From: Pseudomonadales bacterium
Lineage (GTDB): Bacteria > Pseudomonadota > Gammaproteobacteria > Pseudomonadales > UBA5518
Direction of reading: 5' to 3'
Length of the DNA: 64,000 nt
Assembly (NCBI GenBank): GCA_022072145.1
Contig: JAJVIG010000010.1
Coordinates: forward strand, 1 to 64,000
The position numbers were made by a program, and so were the translations under genes. This document shows positions 59,853-64,000 of this stretch, in pieces (position 1 is the first letter of the stretch; each line of letters opens with the position of its first letter). Below the pieces are notes generated by a model. The model was not told the DNA's origin and ran no database searches. It worked only from the letters and a program-made list of their open reading frames with translations.

Positions 59853-59881
59853 GGGAACATGTACGGGTGCGGTGTGGAACC

Positions 59882-60577
59882 TCAGGCGCGGCCGCGGTAG
59901 CGCTCGTGCAGCAGTTTGACGCGCTGCACGTAGGTGCGGGTCTCGGCGAACGGCGGCACGCCGCCGTACTTCGCTACCGCGCCGGGGCCGGCGTTGTACG
60001 CGGCGGTCGCCAGCGTCACGTCGCCGCGGTACTGCCCGAGCAGCATCGCCAGGTACTTCACCCCGCCGTCGATGTTCTGCTGCGCCGCGAACGGATCGGC
60101 CACGCCCATGTCGCTCGCGGTGCCGGGCATCAGTTGCATCAGCCCGATCGCGCCCTTGCGCGAGACCGCGCTCGGGTTGAAACCCGACTCGGCGTGGATC
60201 AGCGCGCGGACCAGCGCCGGGTCCACACCGTGGCGGCGCGCGGCGGCGGCGATCTGCGGTGAGTATTCGTTGGTGAACAGCCGCGTCGCGCGCCAGTTCA
60301 CCTTCGAGTTCGGGTCGCAGGCGTAGCAGGAGAACTCCATCACGCTGAACGAGCGCTGGCGCGCCGGCACCTTGTCGGTGAACGCCACCACGCCGTCCTG
60401 CTGGCGGTAGGTGTAGACGCGGTAGCGCGGCGCCTCGTCGGCGACGTTGCCGAAGCTGTTGGGTTTGCCGGCGGCGTCGGTCGCCGCTGCCTGCAGCGGC
60501 AGCAGCACGGCCAGCAGCGCCGCCAGCGTGCGCCGGAGCGGGCGGGAAAGCGTGGCGGAGTGGCGGTGAGCTTTCAT
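59882..60577 (-). CDS. Lytic transglycosylase with DUF4124-like N-terminus
   Basis: A 231-aa exported peptidoglycan lyase. Signal peptide (hydrophobic 16-33, cleavage near AAATD), a DUF4124-like segment (RYRVYTYRQQDGVVAFTDKV) and an SLT domain: catalytic glutamate in ALIHAESGFNPSAVS, then GAIGLMQLMPGTASDMGV, NIDGGVKYLAMLLGQY and AAYNAGPGAVAKYGG. It cleaves the MurNAc-GlcNAc bond with anhydro product. Two cysteines (CYACDP) between the domains may form a disulfide. It follows the phosphoketolase gene with a 109-nt gap. Confidence 0.92.
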   Translation of the reverse strand: MKAHRHSATLSRPLRRTLAALLAVLLPLQAAATDAAGKPNSFGNVADEAPRYRVYTYRQQDGVVAFTDKVPARQRSFSVMEFSCYACDPNSKVNWRATRLFTNEYSPQIAAAARRHGVDPALVRALIHAESGFNPSAVSRKGAIGLMQLMPGTASDMGVADPFAAQQNIDGGVKYLAMLLGQYRGDVTLATAAYNAGPGAVAKYGGVPPFAETRTYVQRVKLLHERYRGRA

Positions 60578-60686
60578 CGCACTGGGTGATGGTGTCCGGC
60601 CTGGTGTCCCAAGGTTAGCCCATCTGCTTGTGCTGGCAACCGTCGGCTGCCGGCGGCGTGATCGTGCGCACGCGCTCTGCCGCTGA

Positions 60687-63077
60687 TCAGTCACCGCCGG
60701 GCCAGGTCCAGTCACGGATCTGCGGCGGGTCGATGCCGTGCGCGTGCGCGTAACGCAGGCAGTCGAAGCGCCGGTCGCGCAGCTGCTGCTTCGCGTGCGC
60801 CCCGCGCGCCTGCAGGCGCGGCACGCGGTCGATCACGTCGATCGCGAGGCTGAAGCGGTCCACCTCGTTCTCGATCGCGAGTTCGAGCGGGGTGTTGATG
60901 TTGCCGCGTTCCTTGTAGCCGCGCACGTGCAGGTTGGCGTGGTTGGTGCGCCGGTACGCGAGGCGGTGGATCAGCCACGGGTAGCCGTGGAAATTGAAGA
61001 TGATCGGCCGGTCGAGCGTGAACAGGCTGTCGAAATCGCGCGCCGGGAGCCCGTGCGGGTGCTCGGTTTCCGGCGTCAGCGTGTACAGGTCCACCACGTT
61101 CACGAAACGCATGCGCAGGTCCGGGAACAGCTCGCGCAGCAGCGCCACTGCGGCCAGCGCCTCGCGCGTGGCGGTGTCGCCGCAGCCGGCGACCACCACG
61201 TCGGGTTCGCTGTCGCGGTCGTTGCTCGCCCATTCCCAGATGCCTATGCCCTGCGCGCAGTGGCGCAGCGCCGCGTCCATGTCGAGGTACTGCAGGTGCT
61301 GCTGCTTGTCGCAGACGATCACGTTGATGCGGTCGGTACTGGCGAGGCAGCGCTGGGCGACCGCGAGCAGCGAGTTCGCATCCGGCGGCAGATAGATGCG
61401 CGTGACCTCGGGGCTCTTGGTCACCACCACGTCGAGAAAACCGGGATCCTGGTGCGTGAAGCCGTTGTGGTCCTGCCGCCAGACGGTCGAGGTGATCAGC
61501 AGGTTCAGCGAGGATACCGGCGCTCGCCACGCGATGCGCTGCGCGGTGGCCAGCCACTTCGCGTGCTGGTTGAACATCGAGTCGATCACGTGCGCGAAGG
61601 CCTCGTAGGTCGACAGGAATCCGTGGCGACCGCTCAGCAGGTAGCCCTCCAGCCAGCCTTCCAGCGTGTGCTCGCTGAGGTATTCCATCACGCGCCCGTC
61701 GCGCGCGAGTTCGCCGCCGTCGGCGTCCTCGGGCAGCAGCGAGGCCAGCCAGGTCTTGCCGCTGGCCTCGTAGACCGCGTCGAGCTTGTTCGAGGTGGTC
61801 TCGTCGGGGCCGAACACGCGGAAATTGCCGGAGTTGGCGCGCAGCACGTCGCGCAGCAGCGCGCCCAGCGGGCGCGTGTTGCCGGCGCTCGTGCGTCCGG
61901 GTGCGCTCACAGGCACTGCGTGCGTGCGGATGTCGGGCAGCCGCAGCGGCCGGCGCAGCAGGCCGCCGTTGGCGTGCGGGTTCGCGCTCATGCGGCGTGT
62001 CCCGCGTGGCAACAGCGCGCGGAGCAGTGGCCGGGGGAATCCGTCGCCATCGAACAGTTCCCCGGGCCGGTACGAGCGCAGCCACTGCTCGAGCATGCGC
62101 AGTTGCTCCGGATCGTCGCGCACCGCGCCGAGCGGCACCTGGTGCGCGCGCCAGGTGCCCTCGATGCGGTGGCCGCCGACGTGTTGCGGCCCGGTCCAGC
62201 CCTTCGGCGTGCGCAGCACGATCATCGGCCAGCGCGGGCGCTCGACCGATGCGCTCCCCCGCGCGGCTTGCTGGGCGTTGCGGATCTGGTGCAGGCAGGC
62301 ATCCAGCGCGTCGGCCATCGCCCGGTGCATCGCGGCCGGCTCGTCGCCCTCGACGAAGTGCGGGGTCCAGCCGTAGCCGCGCAACAGGGCCTCGAGTTCC
62401 TCGTGGTCGATGCGCGCGAGTACCGTGGGGTTGTTGATCTTGTAGCCGTTGAGGTTCAGCACCGGCAGCACCGCCCCGTCGCGTGCCGGGTTGAGGAACT
62501 TGTTGCCGTGCCAGGCCGTCGCCAGCGGGCCGGTCTCGGCCTCGCCGTCTCCTACCACCACGGTGACCAGCAGTCCGGGGTTGTCGAAAGCGGCGCCGAA
62601 GGCGTGCGACAGCGAGTAGCCGAGTTCCCCGCCCTCGTGGATCGAGCCCGGCGTCTCCGGCGTGCAGTGGCTGCCGATGCCTCCCGGGAACGAGAAGCAG
62701 CGGAAGAACTCGCGCATGCCGTCGCGGCCCTCGCCCCGGTCCGGATAGACCTCGCCGTAGCTGCCCTCGAGCCAGGCCGGTGCCAGCACGCCGGGAGCAC
62801 CGTGGCCGGGGCCGGCGAGGAAGATCGCATCGAGGTCGTGCGCGACGATCAGCCGGTTCAGGTGCGCCCACGTGAAGCTGAGCGCCGGGCTCGCGCCCCA
62901 GTGCCCGAGCAGGCGTTGCTTGATGTGCGCAGGCGCCAGTGGCTCCTCCAGCAGAGGGTTGTCGCGCAGGTAGATCATGCCGGCGGCGAGGTAGTTGCAG
63001 GCCCGCCAGAACGCGTCCACGCGCGCGAGTGTGATGTCTTCGGTGGCGTCGACGCCCGGGTTGCGCTTCGGCTCCAT
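60687..63077 (-). CDS. xfp: Phosphoketolase (Xfp/D-xylulose-5-phosphate type)
   Basis: A 796-aa thiamine-diphosphate enzyme that splits xylulose-5-P or fructose-6-P with phosphate to acetyl-P. The order of blocks is typical: [44 protein letters not shown]-like [40 protein letters not shown], then the ThDP-binding [20 protein letters not shown] with [14 protein letters not shown], and the PYR-domain segment [22 protein letters not shown] (shown broken: [14 protein letters not shown]). [20 protein letters not shown] ends the protein. Length equals the family norm. Acetate kinase lies 17 nt downstream in transcription order reversed: xfp follows ackA. Confidence 0.95.
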   Translation of the reverse strand: MEPKRNPGVDATEDITLARVDAFWRACNYLAAGMIYLRDNPLLEEPLAPAHIKQRLLGHWGASPALSFTWAHLNRLIVAHDLDAIFLAGPGHGAPGVLAPAWLEGSYGEVYPDRGEGRDGMREFFRCFSFPGGIGSHCTPETPGSIHEGGELGYSLSHAFGAAFDNPGLLVTVVVGDGEAETGPLATAWHGNKFLNPARDGAVLPVLNLNGYKINNPTVLARIDHEELEALLRGYGWTPHFVEGDEPAAMHRAMADALDACLHQIRNAQQAARGSASVERPRWPMIVLRTPKGWTGPQHVGGHRIEGTWRAHQVPLGAVRDDPEQLRMLEQWLRSYRPGELFDGDGFPRPLLRALLPRGTRRMSANPHANGGLLRRPLRLPDIRTHAVPVSAPGRTSAGNTRPLGALLRDVLRANSGNFRVFGPDETTSNKLDAVYEASGKTWLASLLPEDADGGELARDGRVMEYLSEHTLEGWLEGYLLSGRHGFLSTYEAFAHVIDSMFNQHAKWLATAQRIAWRAPVSSLNLLITSTVWRQDHNGFTHQDPGFLDVVVTKSPEVTRIYLPPDANSLLAVAQRCLASTDRINVIVCDKQQHLQYLDMDAALRHCAQGIGIWEWASNDRDSEPDVVVAGCGDTATREALAAVALLRELFPDLRMRFVNVVDLYTLTPETEHPHGLPARDFDSLFTLDRPIIFNFHGYPWLIHRLAYRRTNHANLHVRGYKERGNINTPLELAIENEVDRFSLAIDVIDRVPRLQARGAHAKQQLRDRRFDCLRYAHAHGIDPPQIRDWTWPGGD

Positions 63078-63094
63078 GGTGCGGTACTCCTCGT

Positions 63095-64000
63095 TCAGGT
63101 GGCGATCAGCGCCGCGACTTCGCGCGCGATCTCCAGTTCCTCGTTGCCCGGGATCACCAATACGGCGACGCGCGAGGACGCAGCATGAATCGCCATCCCG
63201 ACAGTTCCATGACACGCCGCGTTGCGCGCGGCGTCGAGCGCGATGCCGAAGCCCTCCAGCCCGGTCAGGATACGGGCCCGGATGCGCGCGTCGTGCTCGC
63301 CGATGCCGGCCGTGAACACCAGCGCGTCCACGCGCCCCAGCGTGGCGAGGTAGGCGCCGATGTACTTGCGCACGCGGTAGCAGTACATCGCGAGCGCGCG
63401 CCCGGCATCGGCATCGCCGGCATCCGCCAGCGCGTGCACCGCGCGCATGTCGTTGCTGCCGCACAATCCGTGCAGTCCGCAGCCGTGGTTCAGCGTGTGC
63501 TCGAGCTCGTGCGACGCCACCCCCGCGCGCAGCAGGTACAGTAACACGCCGGCGTCCAGATCCCCGGCACGCGTGCCCATCACGAGCCCTTCCAGCGGCG
63601 TCATGCCCATCGAGGTATCGATCGCCACACCGCCGCGGATGGCGGTGGCGCTGGAGCCGTTGCCGAGGTGCAGCGTGACCAGGTCGAGCGCCTCGAGCGG
63701 CTTGCCGAGCAGTGAGGCCGCCTCGCGGCTGACCTGGCGATGCGAGGTGCCGTGGAAACCGTAGCGACGGATCCCTCGCTCGCGCCATGCCTGCGGCAGC
63801 GCGTACTCGCGCGCCTCGGCCGGCAGCGAGTGATAAAAAGCGGTATCGAACACCGCGACCTGCGGGCGCCGCGGCAGTTGCTCGCGCGCGAGTTCGATGC
63901 CGAGCCGGTTCGCGGGGTTGTGCAGCGGAGCGAGTGCGTCGAGTTGCTCGAGCGTGGCGAGCGCGGCGTCGTCGATCAGGGTCGCGGCGTGGAAGTGTTC
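63095..64000 (-). CDS. ackA: Acetate kinase (5' end outside window)
   Basis: The frame stays open to the window edge; 302 codons of acetate kinase are visible. [60 protein letters not shown] and [10 protein letters not shown] are the ASKHA nucleotide- and acetate-binding blocks; [10 protein letters not shown] precedes them as expected. It converts acetyl-P from phosphoketolase to acetate with ATP formation. It ends 17 nt before the phosphoketolase start, so the two form an operon, an arrangement typical of the phosphoketolase bypass. Confidence 0.93.
   Translation of the reverse strand, partial: EHFHAATLIDDAALATLEQLDALAPLHNPANRLGIELAREQLPRRPQVAVFDTAFYHSLPAEAREYALPQAWRERGIRRYGFHGTSHRQVSREAASLLGKPLEALDLVTLHLGNGSSATAIRGGVAIDTSMGMTPLEGLVMGTRAGDLDAGVLLYLLRAGVASHELEHTLNHGCGLHGLCGSNDMRAVHALADAGDADAGRALAMYCYRVRKYIGAYLATLGRVDALVFTAGIGEHDARIRARILTGLEGFGIALDAARNAACHGTVGMAIHAASSRVAVLVIPGNEELEIAREVAALIAT

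Noticed and set aside
60738-63188. An 816-codon plus-strand frame opposite phosphoketolase
   Set aside because: Translation is low-complexity (R, H, V, E rich) and the minus-strand phosphoketolase is complete and unambiguous.

Overview
The window is high-GC DNA (my estimate, mid to upper 60s % by eye), densely coding, with no tRNA or rRNA seen and no integrase or transposase. Gene content points to a heterotrophic gammaproteobacterium: a PbgA/YejM-like inner-membrane sulfatase-fold protein, a six-subunit hydrogenase-4-like membrane complex, MsrPQ, Fe-superoxide dismutase, an OprO/P-type porin and GTAG-headed REP palindromes. Assignment below class is not supported by anything I can compute here.

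Region 1 (1-22109) is a catabolic island built around CoA thioesters. It holds four CaiB/BaiF class III CoA-transferases (1-1248, 12912-14108, 14129-15418, 20049-21215), three crotonase-fold proteins, two short-chain dehydrogenases, an acyl-CoA dehydrogenase, an acyl-CoA ligase, an AtuA-type (acyclic terpene utilisation) protein, a CrtC/AttH-like lipocalin-fold protein and an APH-type phosphotransferase. Embedded on the minus strand are an alpha/beta hydrolase, a CopA-like P-type ATPase and a PQQ/heme c alcohol dehydrogenase. The set fits activation, isomerisation and beta-oxidation-like breakdown of a branched, cyclic or terpenoid acid; the substrate is not readable from sequence.

Region 2 (22140-26833, minus) is a five-gene operon in which every stop codon overlaps the next start by 4 nt: secreted 600-aa protein, polytopic membrane protein, exported SnoaL-like protein, MOSC protein, RidA-like protein. 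The secreted and membrane members belong to no family I recognise. It is divergent from a PbgA/YejM-like gene across a spacer with a textbook PmrA-box-like repeat.

Region 3 (27004-36815, plus) holds the PbgA-like gene, a GH19 muramidase/chitinase-like protein with a degenerate C-terminal domain, an AT-rich island with a small secreted protein, an SbtA-like transporter, and a three-gene overlapping operon (secreted unknown, LLM-class flavin oxidoreductase, SLC13 permease with RCK domains).

Region 4 (36850-46027) has a sulfotransferase N-terminal fragment, a zinc alcohol dehydrogenase and an SDR on the minus strand, then DUF1254 + cytochrome P450 (overlapping), a frameshifted TVGYG potassium channel, LemA with a GIDE-domain partner, and msrP-msrQ.

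Region 5 (46195-53670) is an operon in the order hyfB-C-E-F-G-I encoding a complex I-like, energy-converting-hydrogenase-related (Ehr-type) complex. Its large subunit has serine where both cysteines of the first NiFe motif should be. A small ribbon-helix-helix regulator is divergent from it across back-to-back promoters.

Region 6 (53721-64000) contains the porin, an ABM-like protein, DUF3187 and DUF3943 envelope proteins, sodB with a clear terminator, a CrtI-like oxidoreductase, a lytic transglycosylase, and phosphoketolase plus acetate kinase (truncated by the window edge).

Two clusters of GTAG-headed palindromes (46024-46198 and 59727-59852) sit so that the TAG of the GTAG head is the stop codon of the adjacent gene in three independent cases. 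I regard this as the most notable structural feature of the window.
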